From Candidatus Woesearchaeota archaeon (GTDB taxonomy: Archaea > Nanobdellota > Nanobdellia > Woesearchaeales > JACJVV01), in NCBI GenBank assembly GCA_020637495.1, contig JACJVV010000001.1, positions 558,001-622,000 on the forward strand: a stretch of DNA of 64,000 nucleotides, given 5' to 3'. A program made the translations under genes and the position numbers. Shown here in pieces: positions 1 to 7,957 of this stretch. Within the stretch, counting starts at the first letter, position 1; the number at the start of each line of letters is the position of its first letter. Below the pieces are notes generated by a model. The model searched no databases and was not told where the DNA came from. It saw only the letters and a program-made list of their open reading frames with translations.

Positions 1-588
1 GTTTTCAAGAAAGCAAGACAGGCTGCACCATGCATAGTGTTCTTTGATGAAGTTGATAGTCTTGTTCCTGCAAGAGGAGCGATGAGCGATTCAGGAGGCG
101 GACAGGTACATGATAGTGTCGTAAATCAATTATTGACTGAGATGGATGGCCTTGAACAGATGAGCGATGTTGTTGTCATTGCAGCAACAAACAGGCCAGA
201 CAGGCTTGATACTGCATTGCTTCGTCCTGGAAGGATCGACAGAATAATATTACTTGGTGCTCCTGATGAGAAAGCTAGGCTTGAGATATTAAAGGTTCAT
301 ACAAAAGATATGCCTCTTAAAGGTGTTGATCTTAAAGATATTGCTGCAAAGACAGAAGGATATGTTGGAGCTGACATTGAGAGCATATGCAGGGAAGCTG
401 CCATGCTTGCTTTGCGCGAGAACATCGATGCTAAAGAGATCAGCAAGAAATATTTTGAGGATGCGATAAAGAAAGTAAGGCCTTCTGTAACACAGCAGAT
501 CAAGGAAGGATATGAGCAATTGAAGGATAATTTCTCTTCAGCTGCAGGGAAGCAGATGATTGATGAGAAGCCTAACTATTTCGGTTGA
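1..588 (+). CDS. CDC48/VCP-type AAA+ ATPase, C-terminal part (5' truncated by window)
   Basis: The reading frame is open from base 1, so the gene begins upstream of the window. Fragment residues 12-20 carry a Walker B region ending in FFDEVDS. The second region of homology follows (AATNRPDRLD, then LLRPGRID with the arginine-finger residues), and then a small C-terminal helical domain. CDC48-type enzymes are hexameric ATP-driven unfoldases that pass substrates to the archaeal proteasome or remodel complexes. The sequence ends soon after the last AAA lid, with a short charged tail and the ending NYFG. The Walker A motif and N-domain lie outside the window. A proteasome-activating nucleotidase is less likely, because the Walker B and arginine-finger spacing match the CDC48 D2 domain. 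Confidence 0.9.
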   Translation, partial: VFKKARQAAPCIVFFDEVDSLVPARGAMSDSGGGQVHDSVVNQLLTEMDGLEQMSDVVVIAATNRPDRLDTALLRPGRIDRIILLGAPDEKARLEILKVHTKDMPLKGVDLKDIAAKTEGYVGADIESICREAAMLALRENIDAKEISKKYFEDAIKKVRPSVTQQIKEGYEQLKDNFSSAAGKQMIDEKPNYFG

Positions 589-652
589 ATCTGCTTCTGT
601 GATATGCTGCAGCATAGTTAACTTTTTATATTCATAGATCCTAATTAACATC

Positions 653-1390
653 ATGGTAGAACTTGATCAGATTGTGACATTCTTGGATAGTGAGATTGAT
701 ATAAACTCAGTGCCTGACAAATGCAGGAATGGATTGCAGTTCCAGGGATCTAAAGAAGTTAATAAGGTAGGTGTGGCTGTTGATGCTTCCCTTAAGACTA
801 TAAAGAAAGCAATCGAAGAGGGATGCAATCTTCTTATTGTACATCATGCATTGATATGGCAGCCACCTAAGATAATAACAGGGCTTCTAGCAAGGAAGAT
901 AAAGCTTCTTGTAAAGAACAATATCTCAATCTATTGCGCTCATCTACCTTTAGATATTCATAAGAAATATTCTCATGGTGTGAATATAGCTGATGAATTA
1001 GGATTGCATGGTATTAACTTATTTGGTGAGTCGGAAGGATATCATTTTGGTGTATCAGGTAATCTAAGGAAAAAGATATCACTTGAACAGCTCAAGGAAA
1101 GTATAGATCTGAAACTGAAGACGAATTCAACTATTGTGCAGAACGGTCCTAATGAGGTAGGCAGCATTGCAATAGTATCCGGTACAGGAAGCTTTGCTGT
1201 TGAGGAAGCAGCAAATAACATAGATTGTCTTATAATAGGCGATGCAAAATATGGTGATCTAGTCGATGCAAAGGATCTAGGCGTTAATTTGTTGATTGCA
1301 GGCCATTACGAGACAGAAACCCTGGGTATGGTGAAACTTTCGCATTCCATCACCAAAAAGTTTAAAATACATTGTCAACTGATTGAATGA
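653..1390 (+). CDS. Nif3-like dinuclear metal centre protein (YbgI/DUF34 family)
   Basis: 245 residues, the usual size for short Nif3/YbgI proteins. Metal-ligand signatures of the family are visible: an HHALIW motif near residues 64-69, and a GHYETET motif near residue 216 that provides a late His and Glu. The N-terminal RNGLQFQG segment is also typical. Family members form toroidal hexamers with a two-metal site; the substrate is unsettled (a GTP cyclohydrolase-like or metal-dependent hydrolase role has been proposed). The gene stands alone between a CDC48-type ATPase and an unknown gene, and the context does not suggest a pathway. Confidence 0.85.
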   Translation: MVELDQIVTFLDSEIDINSVPDKCRNGLQFQGSKEVNKVGVAVDASLKTIKKAIEEGCNLLIVHHALIWQPPKIITGLLARKIKLLVKNNISIYCAHLPLDIHKKYSHGVNIADELGLHGINLFGESEGYHFGVSGNLRKKISLEQLKESIDLKLKTNSTIVQNGPNEVGSIAIVSGTGSFAVEEAANNIDCLIIGDAKYGDLVDAKDLGVNLLIAGHYETETLGMVKLSHSITKKFKIHCQLIE

Positions 1391-1441
1391 ATTCTATAAC
1401 ATAAATGGATGTTTTTGGAATGAGTCCTGGAAGATCATAAG

Positions 1442-2062
1442 ATGAGAGACATAGAAGAGATAAAGAATCTGAAAGAGATATTCAATGATCATATCTATTC
1501 TGTGATCAAGTATGGGTTTGGTAAGAGGAATTTCCTTGTTGTAGTCAATGACATGGATATACCTTATATGATGAAAATCAGGCCATATATCAGGAGAATT
1601 CGAAAGCAGAAGAACATATTGATACTTACAAAAGAGAATGTCAGCAAGAAGAACATAGGGGTTGATTTTCTTAACATCAAATTGACTTCAGTAGTGATCT
1701 ATGGTCAAGACATCTTCAAAGGAGCCTCTATTGATACGTTAAGGCTAAAACGTCAGATAAAATATGAAGCAAACAGGATACTAGTCAACTTAAGGAATGA
1801 GATACTTGATACTGGCTGGAAGAGATCTCTTAAGGACATATTGTTTTCAGTCATACCTAGGGTGCTTCCACTGATTGTCGCTCATCTGTATGTCCTTGGA
1901 GAGAAAATACCTAACGCAATACCTGATACAATCAATAGGTATGTGAAGCATAACTCAGACGCACTCGTATTGCTTAAAATTAGGAAGGATATAAGCCAGA
2001 AAGAAGTAGAGATATTGCTTAAAGATTCAATGGTCTTCCTTGAGAAGCTAGTTGATCTATGA
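1442..2062 (+). CDS. Hypothetical protein, possibly a degenerate nucleotidyltransferase-like protein
   Basis: 206 residues, soluble, with no signal peptide. I do not recognise a named family. The N-terminal half has alternating hydrophobic strands (HIYSVIKYGFGKRN, then FLVVVNDMD) that recall the beta-strand and turn order of minimal nucleotidyltransferases. The diagnostic GS and DxD residues are not present in canonical spacing. A later segment (VVIYGQDIF, followed by a helical LVNLRNEIL) also fits DPANN nucleotidyltransferase-like proteins. The C-terminal 100 residues look helical. It follows the Nif3 gene by 51 bp and may share its transcript. The function is unknown. Confidence 0.55.
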   Translation: MRDIEEIKNLKEIFNDHIYSVIKYGFGKRNFLVVVNDMDIPYMMKIRPYIRRIRKQKNILILTKENVSKKNIGVDFLNIKLTSVVIYGQDIFKGASIDTLRLKRQIKYEANRILVNLRNEILDTGWKRSLKDILFSVIPRVLPLIVAHLYVLGEKIPNAIPDTINRYVKHNSDALVLLKIRKDISQKEVEILLKDSMVFLEKLVDL

Positions 2063-2141
2063 TGAGATATATCCTTATTTCCTGCATTTAACCTTCTCTT
2101 GACGAATAAAATTTAAATATCTGATTAAATGGGATGATAAT

Positions 2142-3443
2142 ATGGTAAATACTGGAGATCGGATCGAACTGGAGTACAATGGGAAGAAGCTTGAAGGCAT
2201 ACTTATGCCCAGAGTAGAGCTGATGAGTAAAGATATAACTGTCTTAAAACTTGATAACGGTTACAATATCGGGATGAGAAATTCTAAAATCAAGAATGTC
2301 AAGGTCATTGAGAAATATTCCTCTAAAAAAGAGGACAAGCCTAAAAGCATCTCTAAAAACCCTAGACTTCCAAATGTTCCTATCTTGAGCTTTGGTGGCA
2401 CAATAAGCAGCAAGATAGACTATAGGACAGGTGGTGTCTATGCAGATTATACGGCAGAGGATTTTGTCGAGATGGAGCCTGCACTGAAAAGTATCGCAAA
2501 CATTGAAGCTAAAAAGATACTTTCAATAATGAGTGAGGATGCAGCATGGAAAGAATGGAAACTTATCGCTGCTGCAATACATAAGGAGGTATCAAGAGAT
2601 GATGTAGATGGAATAGTCTGCACAGTAGGTACAGATACAATGCATTATATCACTGCAGCAATAAGCTTCTTTCTCAAGAATTTAAACAAACCTGTGATAT
2701 TCACAGCATCCCAACGAAGCATCGATAGAGGAAGCAGCGATGCTTTCATGAACCTTAAATGCGCAGTAAATGCTGCTGCAAATTTTGATGGTGCTGTCGT
2801 TGCAACATGCATGCATGGAACAACTAATGATGACTATTGCTTGCTCATCAGAGGAACTAAGGTACGAAAGATGCACACTTCCCGTCGAGATGCGTTCAGG
2901 CCTATAAATGAGAAAGCTCTTGCAAAGGTCTATGTCGATGGAAAGATAGAGATCATAAATAATAAGTATCAGAAAAAGTCTGAAGTTAGTGGAAGCAAAT
3001 GCATCCTTGATGCAAAATATGAGGACAAGGTCGGATTGATAATGCAGCATCCTGGTCTGGATCCAGAAATAATTGATTTCTACATCAGCAGAGGATATAA
3101 GGGCTTAGTGATAGCGGCTACTGCTCTTGGGCATGTTGCAGTGCATGGAGATATATCATTAGTTGATGTACTGAAGAAAGCTGTGAAGAAAGGAATCCCT
3201 GTAGTTATCGCTACTCAGACTATTTATGGAGCTGTAAATCCTTACGTATACACTAACCTTCGAAAACTCTCCTTAGAGATAGGATGCATATTTGTTCATG
3301 ACACTCTTGCAGAGACTGCTTATTCTAAATTAGGATATGTACTTGCACACGCTAAGGATATGGATGAGGTCAAAGAGATGATGCAATCTAATCTTCGAGG
3401 AGAAATAAATGACAGGCATCTGATCGAGGATTTCTTGAATTAG
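2142..3443 (+). CDS. gatD: Glutamyl-tRNA(Gln) amidotransferase subunit D
   Basis: 433 residues, matching archaeal GatD rather than plain asparaginase (about 330). Residues 1-80 form the small GatD N-terminal barrel. The asparaginase-like domain starts near residue 80 with a FGGTISSK motif holding the nucleophilic Thr, and has VGTDTMHY near 161-168. GatD releases ammonia from glutamine or asparagine, and GatE uses it to convert Glu-tRNA(Gln) to Gln-tRNA(Gln). GatE is not in this window, so the pair is split here, whereas many archaea keep gatD and gatE together. An A/T-rich TATA-like stretch lies about 35 bp upstream of the ATG. Confidence 0.9.
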   Translation: MVNTGDRIELEYNGKKLEGILMPRVELMSKDITVLKLDNGYNIGMRNSKIKNVKVIEKYSSKKEDKPKSISKNPRLPNVPILSFGGTISSKIDYRTGGVYADYTAEDFVEMEPALKSIANIEAKKILSIMSEDAAWKEWKLIAAAIHKEVSRDDVDGIVCTVGTDTMHYITAAISFFLKNLNKPVIFTASQRSIDRGSSDAFMNLKCAVNAAANFDGAVVATCMHGTTNDDYCLLIRGTKVRKMHTSRRDAFRPINEKALAKVYVDGKIEIINNKYQKKSEVSGSKCILDAKYEDKVGLIMQHPGLDPEIIDFYISRGYKGLVIAATALGHVAVHGDISLVDVLKKAVKKGIPVVIATQTIYGAVNPYVYTNLRKLSLEIGCIFVHDTLAETAYSKLGYVLAHAKDMDEVKEMMQSNLRGEINDRHLIEDFLN

Positions 3444-3486
3444 GCTTTTATTATAAGATTGATATAGGTTTTAAATCGAATTATTA

Positions 3487-4254
3487 CTATACAAATATTT
3501 TAGGATGATCCTCTAGCTTAAATGATCTCTTCAGGAAAAAACGTCCTTCATTTGTAATCTTTTCAGCATTCGTCAGAATCTCAGGACCAAGTCTCTGGAA
3601 TATTGGCTTATGTTCTTTTGTTAACCTGTTTGCAAGCGCAAGATAGCGTCTGAACATCTCCTTGTCATGCCAGCATGCTTTCTGTGTAAGAATGTCCTTT
3701 GGCAAAAGCATCTTCTCTGTAATCTTCTCATTTATTGATTGGAGCCAGTCAATGGATATTACTTCATCCTGAGAATTCTCGATTGCGTCTCTCCAGCTTT
3801 TTGCAAGCATATCATCCGGTGTCTCAGGAGCTATCCTTATGTAATTGACTTCTATATTTTTGTTTCTCAAAAGACGAGATAATCTTTCTGCATGTATGTC
3901 TCCGATAATTATACAATCACCTTCTTTTGCAGATGATGCGATTATGTCTGACATATACTCTTCTTCAGCAAGCTGTAGTGCATACTTTTGATATAAGTAC
4001 ATGCTTGAATGTGATAGCATTGTGTCAGGGTTCAGAGGGATTATGCTGCTTCTTTTTTTGTTGCAGAAATCTATGATGTGATCGAAAAAATCCTGTATTG
4101 ATTGCTCTGTGCAGATCTCTTCTCCTTGTATTATCGATCTCTTAGGCTCAAGGAATACTGAATTGGATTCTTCAAGCTGTAAACTATTCAGAGTTTCATG
4201 CACTTCCTCAATAGTTGCCCAAATGTGCGATACCCCCAATAAATTGACCCTCAT
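3487..4254 (-). CDS. TraB-like domain protein (tentative)
   Basis: 255 residues, with no signal peptide or membrane segment. It opens with LLGVSHI followed by an acidic helix and VFLEP. A later CIIIGDIHAERL segment repeats the GxxH theme. TraB/PrgY-type domains have this N-terminal G-x-x-H motif, a following Glu, and a second G-x-H motif; biochemically they are poorly understood, with metalloprotease-like folds suggested. The match rests on motif order only. It is convergent with gatD and stands alone. A generic unknown archaeal protein is the alternative. Confidence 0.45.
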   Translation of the reverse strand: MRVNLLGVSHIWATIEEVHETLNSLQLEESNSVFLEPKRSIIQGEEICTEQSIQDFFDHIIDFCNKKRSSIIPLNPDTMLSHSSMYLYQKYALQLAEEEYMSDIIASSAKEGDCIIIGDIHAERLSRLLRNKNIEVNYIRIAPETPDDMLAKSWRDAIENSQDEVISIDWLQSINEKITEKMLLPKDILTQKACWHDKEMFRRYLALANRLTKEHKPIFQRLGPEILTNAEKITNEGRFFLKRSFKLEDHPKIFV

Positions 4255-4340
4255 ATAACTTTGGGAGAATCTTCTATTTTTAAGTTTTTCGGTTTTTAAC
4301 TACTAATAAGTAATAACTTTTTGAAAATAATCAGGGTAGA

Positions 4341-4916
4341 TCAAGATGTACTTATCTTCTCTAGAACCAGTTCATATCTATCTACAATTGCAGCCTTATT
4401 CTGTTTATTAAGCTTAGCATACATCTCTCTTATCTCTTTCATCTTCTGCTTTGCAGCTTCTCTCTCTGATTTATTTATATGTTCTATAGTGTCTGAGATT
4501 ATATTGTCTGTCTGAAGCATCAGAATCTGATTGTATATGTCTTGAGTCCTCTTGAATATCATGTCTTTTGCATTCTTTGAAAGATTCCTATAATTGTCTG
4601 TTATCTGTGAATAGACCTGTTCACACTTCTCAGAGTCTTTCTGTTTGAAATATCCTTCGAATGTATGGAATAGATGCTCTATGTCTTGGAGCTCACGTTT
4701 TGCTGATACATTAGCAAGAAATCTATCAATCAAGTTGAAATGATAGATCAGATATAAGCTCAACAATACGATTGATGCGATTATTTCAGCAATCATTGAT
4801 CTAAGCAATATTATGATTATCAGTATTAGCACAAGTTCAGTTATATTGAGAATAGTGACTCCATCAACTTCTCTTTTTTTGAATACGTTTCCAACCATCA
4901 TCTTTGTTTCTGACAT
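4341..4916 (-). CDS. Two-TM membrane protein with two cytoplasmic helical repeats
   Basis: 191 residues. The N-terminus is short and cytoplasmic. Two membrane helices follow near residues 25-60 (rich in L, I and V, with an SMIAE turn). The rest is soluble and helical, with two tandem units of about 50 residues: one around FEGYFKQKDSEK to IYNQI, and one around IEHINKSEREAA to LEKI. Each has the pattern long helix, E-x-x-Y/M-x-x-I, aromatic, then a second helix. The C-terminus of the ArlC-like protein at 20649-21422 contains one similar unit. A role as a membrane partner of the archaellum or another surface machine is inference from location and this shared unit. Confidence 0.6.
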   Translation of the reverse strand: MSETKMMVGNVFKKREVDGVTILNITELVLILIIIILLRSMIAEIIASIVLLSLYLIYHFNLIDRFLANVSAKRELQDIEHLFHTFEGYFKQKDSEKCEQVYSQITDNYRNLSKNAKDMIFKRTQDIYNQILMLQTDNIISDTIEHINKSEREAAKQKMKEIREMYAKLNKQNKAAIVDRYELVLEKISTS

Positions 4917-5047
4917 GGGCGTTTATAAATTTTACTAGCATAATTGAGTATACATAAGCAAAAGATTTATTAAGAGATAGTCCTAATATCTTTCATAACG
5001 GGTTAGTCTAGAAATATGATTGCTGAGCTCGTTAAGATGGGTGAACA

Positions 5048-5800
5048 ATGAGTTTTTTAAGCGCTTTCAAGAAGCATAAGGATGCAGATGATTCAAATAT
5101 AGAATCAGCACCAACCGAGCTGCCTTCTCTGCCTGGTTCAGATAGTCAAGCATTTGCAAGACGAAGTGATCTTTCTCATGATACTGATTCAACTAAAGTA
5201 AATGAAGAAATCTTAAAGATGATAATGGATGATTCAGATATGCTTGAATCAGATATCAAAGATTTAGGAGGAGTGAATGTATCTACAGCTTCTGCTGAAG
5301 TCGCTGCACCTGATGAGCTTCCTCAATCTGCAATAAAATCTATACGGCAGGCAAATGCTTCATCAAACCAATCAAGTTTGCAGCCTGCAGTACAAGCTTC
5401 AGGATCAGTCTCAGAAAGTACATCTTCTGCTGTAGGAAATGACAGCAAACTTTATTTCTCTGAACTTGTCAGGAAGTTCATGACAGCTGAAGGAAAGTCT
5501 TCTGTTGAGAAGGAATTACTTTCAGCAGCTTCTAGTGAGGTCATTGGTGCCATAAAGCATCAATGGGAAGAGGATGAGCATGAGAAAGAGCTGAATTCAG
5601 TCAATGGTGAGATACTTGGAATGATGCAGCCGATGAAGACACTGGAATCTGAATGGTGGAGCCTGAAGACACATATTGAGATGAAGAATAAAGAGCTTTC
5701 TGCGAAAGAAGACAAGATCAAGGAGATGACAGATAAGCTCAAGAACTTGTTGATCAAAAAGAAAGATCTTGAAGAGAAGTTTACAGGCCAGAATCGATAG
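5048..5800 (+). CDS. Coiled-coil protein A, paralogue of 6731-7405
   Basis: 250 residues. Residues 1-130 are low-complexity and S/Q/D/P-rich, probably disordered. A short LYFSELVRKF motif leads into a helical segment, and a C-terminal coiled coil of about 80 residues ends KKKDLEEKF. The protein encoded at 6731-7405 has the same plan and matching words (STA-AEV, LFFSDVMSNF, a central W, KLxxLLxxKxxLxEKL). A GGGTGA ribosome binding site precedes the ATG. Its place next to the archaellum locus suggests an accessory or scaffold role comparable to ArlC/D/E, but that is inference. No enzymatic motif is seen. Confidence 0.65.
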   Translation: MSFLSAFKKHKDADDSNIESAPTELPSLPGSDSQAFARRSDLSHDTDSTKVNEEILKMIMDDSDMLESDIKDLGGVNVSTASAEVAAPDELPQSAIKSIRQANASSNQSSLQPAVQASGSVSESTSSAVGNDSKLYFSELVRKFMTAEGKSSVEKELLSAASSEVIGAIKHQWEEDEHEKELNSVNGEILGMMQPMKTLESEWWSLKTHIEMKNKELSAKEDKIKEMTDKLKNLLIKKKDLEEKFTGQNR

Positions 5801-6134
5801 ATTGACCTGCGTATTCTATATGGGAACCATCTGGCAATCTTGATTGTGATGCAAATGCTCGAAACATCTCAAGACTTTTTCGAGTCCTTCCTTTCTGTAA
5901 ATTTTCTAAAACCATTTCAGCTGCTGAATATACCGTAAGCCCACAATGAAGGCCATTAATTATGTCATCTCTTAATCCATAAAACTGCCTGCTCTGCAAG
6001 CAAAATTCCCATTGTTCAGCTGCTTTCTCAAAATCTCCTTTCCTGATATAATTATCCTCAATCTCTCTTAGATCTTCTTCAAGCCCTTTAATGCAATTTC
6101 TTGCTCTACCTATATTCATGAGGTTGATGTTCAA
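5781..6134 (-). CDS. Small helical hypothetical protein
   Basis: 117 residues, predicted all-helical and soluble. It has TPR-like amphipathic segments: DNYIRKGDFEKAAEQWEFCL has the spacing of a TPR helix pair, and a second, weaker unit runs through VYSAAEMVLENL. No catalytic motif is apparent. The 3' end overlaps the convergent coiled-coil gene by 20 bp. The gene is plausible from codon pattern and composition, but the family was not recognised. Confidence 0.5.
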   Translation of the reverse strand: MNINLMNIGRARNCIKGLEEDLREIEDNYIRKGDFEKAAEQWEFCLQSRQFYGLRDDIINGLHCGLTVYSAAEMVLENLQKGRTRKSLEMFRAFASQSRLPDGSHIEYAGQSIDSGL

Positions 6135-6228
6135 CTGGATTTTATAAATATAATAGTACTTTTTTATTTACTACTAATTAATAACAACATTTATAACTTC
6201 AGCAAGAATTCTGCTATTGGGGGTATAT

Positions 6229-6525
6229 ATGCAGAATGCAGTTTCAATGCTAATTATTGTACCAATATTCATCTCAATATATCTAGGTGCAGCTATGCAG
6301 CTTGTTGATCTTTCTGAAAAGGTATCTGATAAGGCTATAGACTTTGCTGATAAGATGGAGAATTCTGTTCCCTGTGCAATGGAAGCTATCGACTTGGAAG
6401 AATGTAGTCCTGGCATATATAATATCACTTGGGATGAGGAGACTGCTGAACTGAATGAGATAAATTCCGAGCTCATAATGAAGTCAAAGCGTGTTTTAAC
6501 ACAATATACTGATCAGGATATCTGA
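6229..6525 (+). CDS. Small single-TM protein of the archaellum region
   Basis: 98 residues from the ATG at 6229. This start is preferred over a TTG 12 bases upstream because a GGGGGT ribosome binding site sits just before the ATG. The N-terminus is one hydrophobic helix (SMLIIVPIFISIYLGAA), followed by an amphipathic, acidic and helical region with one cysteine pair (C near PCAME and ECSPG). It might be a small pilin-like or membrane-anchor protein. It lacks the basic class III signal peptide seen in the archaellins of this window, so a pilin identity is not supported. Function unknown. Confidence 0.55.
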   Translation: MQNAVSMLIIVPIFISIYLGAAMQLVDLSEKVSDKAIDFADKMENSVPCAMEAIDLEECSPGIYNITWDEETAELNEINSELIMKSKRVLTQYTDQDI

Positions 6526-6730
6526 GAATCTGCTGTTTAATCATTTCTTTACAATTCTATATTCAAATCCGACAAATATTTATATATCTTTAATTCCTAT
6601 TTATAAATAAATATTATGGCTTAAAACCCAATTAGTATACTATTTATTACGTCAGTATACAAAAAAATATAGTAAATTATATAAACTACCTATACTATAA
6701 TGCTATAAGATGCTGTGATTTGAGGCTAAT
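6526..6730 (+). promoter_or_regulatory. A/T-rich promoter region of coiled-coil gene B
   Basis: This 205-bp gap is very A/T-rich, with no plausible gene. It contains TTTATAAATAAATATT near 6600 and a direct repeat AGTATAC at 6634-6640 and 6654-6660. A similar TTAGTATA word occurs upstream of archaellin 5 (19250-19273). A GAGG sits before the downstream ATG. Confidence 0.4.
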
Positions 6731-7405
6731 ATGACAGATAAGGATGTAAAACTAGATGACAAGGAACTTTCTGAAATCGTACCTGATGAATTGCCTGGGC
6801 TAGACGAGGAAAGCATAGATGTTTCCAAGATTCATGAGGAGCAGTCAAAGAGGTCCATGGGCACAGTCACTAAAGTTTCTATCCCTCCTGGGCAGAACGC
6901 TGGCAAGATTCCTGGCAGTCATTCATACAATGACAATGTAAAGGAGATAAGTATAGCTCCAAAGCAGGAAAGAAAGATTGAAGTCTCGACTGCTGCTGCT
7001 GAAGTAGGGGCTATGATTCCAGGAAGTCCTGGAGAACAACAATTATTCTTTTCAGATGTAATGTCTAATTTTAGGAGTCCAGAATTGCGGCAAGAGATAG
7101 AGAATAGGATTCTTAATACTGATACTAAAAAATTCATATCAAGTATGCAGCAAAGCTTTGACATACAAAAAAAGATGGATTCATTGAAAGAGCTTGAATC
7201 TCAGATACTTGAGAAGATGGATATACTTCCAAGGCTTGAGCATGATTGGAGAAAACTACAGGTTGCAGTCATAGAACAATCACATCAGATGAAGCAGAAG
7301 GAAGACTCAATAAAGGATATAACCTCTGAGCTCAAGAAACTGCTGACAGAAAAAAATGAACTTCTTGAGAAACTTGATAACGATACAAAGAAATATAGGA
7401 AGTAA
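6731..7405 (+). CDS. Coiled-coil protein B, paralogue of 5048-5800
   Basis: 224 residues. An acidic, P/S-rich N-terminal half includes DELPGLDEE, which echoes SDELP-type words in protein A. Then come STAAAEVG, LFFSDVMSNF and a coiled coil from about residue 135 to the end (LEKMDILPRLEHDW to KNELLEKL). Length, domain order and motif words match the gene at 5048, so the two are duplicates that diverged. It faces the arl operon tail by tail. A scaffold role in the archaellum cytoplasmic ring is possible but not shown by sequence alone. Confidence 0.65.
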   Translation: MTDKDVKLDDKELSEIVPDELPGLDEESIDVSKIHEEQSKRSMGTVTKVSIPPGQNAGKIPGSHSYNDNVKEISIAPKQERKIEVSTAAAEVGAMIPGSPGEQQLFFSDVMSNFRSPELRQEIENRILNTDTKKFISSMQQSFDIQKKMDSLKELESQILEKMDILPRLEHDWRKLQVAVIEQSHQMKQKEDSIKDITSELKKLLTEKNELLEKLDNDTKKYRK

Positions 7406-7461
7406 TCAAGATATCTTAAATATTAACGTCCCAGTCCTTATCCAAAATAATCTATCATTAT

Positions 7462-7923
7462 CTAATTTACAGATATTATTTCCTCATCATAAACTTCTTC
7501 AGCGACGAAAATCTTGATCTTGTGATTGCCATCGCTTAGATCCTGCGAGACATTAATGTTAATTGATTCAAGTGGATCCCATATATTTGGGTTGCTTATC
7601 TCTTCTATCACTGATATCGTCCTATTTTCTCTAGATATCCTGATATTATCTATATAAACATCAATCTCAGCAAGATCTATTATCTTTGATTTGCCAGTAT
7701 TCTTGACGATGACAGTGGTATTGTCTGGCACTTGTGATTGGTTATAAATGACAGATGTTATTGTTATGTCTGTGTTTATTGAGTCAATCATCTTATCCTT
7801 TTGGTATTTTAGGCCAGTGCTTGTATCTTGTATAATATTCTTGGTAACGAATACCAAAGAAGCGCATACTCCCAAGACTGCCATGAATACTATAATCTGT
7901 GATGCTATTGTCCCAAATCCCAT
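7462..7923 (-). CDS. Archaellum stator-type protein, ArlF/ArlG family (third paralogue)
   Basis: 153 residues. It starts MGFGTIASQ, then has a 20-residue membrane helix and a beta-rich extracellular domain with VIVKNTGKSK and VYIDNIRI words. The other two ArlF/G-type proteins in this locus (12168-12623 and 12730-13185) have the same plan and the same NTGK motif. ArlF and ArlG bind the S-layer or pseudo-periplasm side and form a stator for the motor. This copy lies 34 bp downstream of arlJ and ends the operon. Which copy is functionally F or G cannot be decided here. Confidence 0.75.
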   Translation of the reverse strand: MGFGTIASQIIVFMAVLGVCASLVFVTKNIIQDTSTGLKYQKDKMIDSINTDITITSVIYNQSQVPDNTTVIVKNTGKSKIIDLAEIDVYIDNIRISRENRTISVIEEISNPNIWDPLESININVSQDLSDGNHKIKIFVAEEVYDEEIISVN

Positions 7924-7957
7924 TCTTTCATAAATCTAGCTTCGATTTTATTCTAAG

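Noticed and set aside
3487..4254. A ChaN or erythromycin-esterase-like haem or esterase protein
   Set aside because: The G-x-x-H motif order fits TraB-like better, though neither is firm.
5016..5051. An 11-codon open frame overlapping the ATG of coiled-coil gene A
   Set aside because: The stop overlaps the start like a leader peptide, but length and codons are too short to separate from chance.
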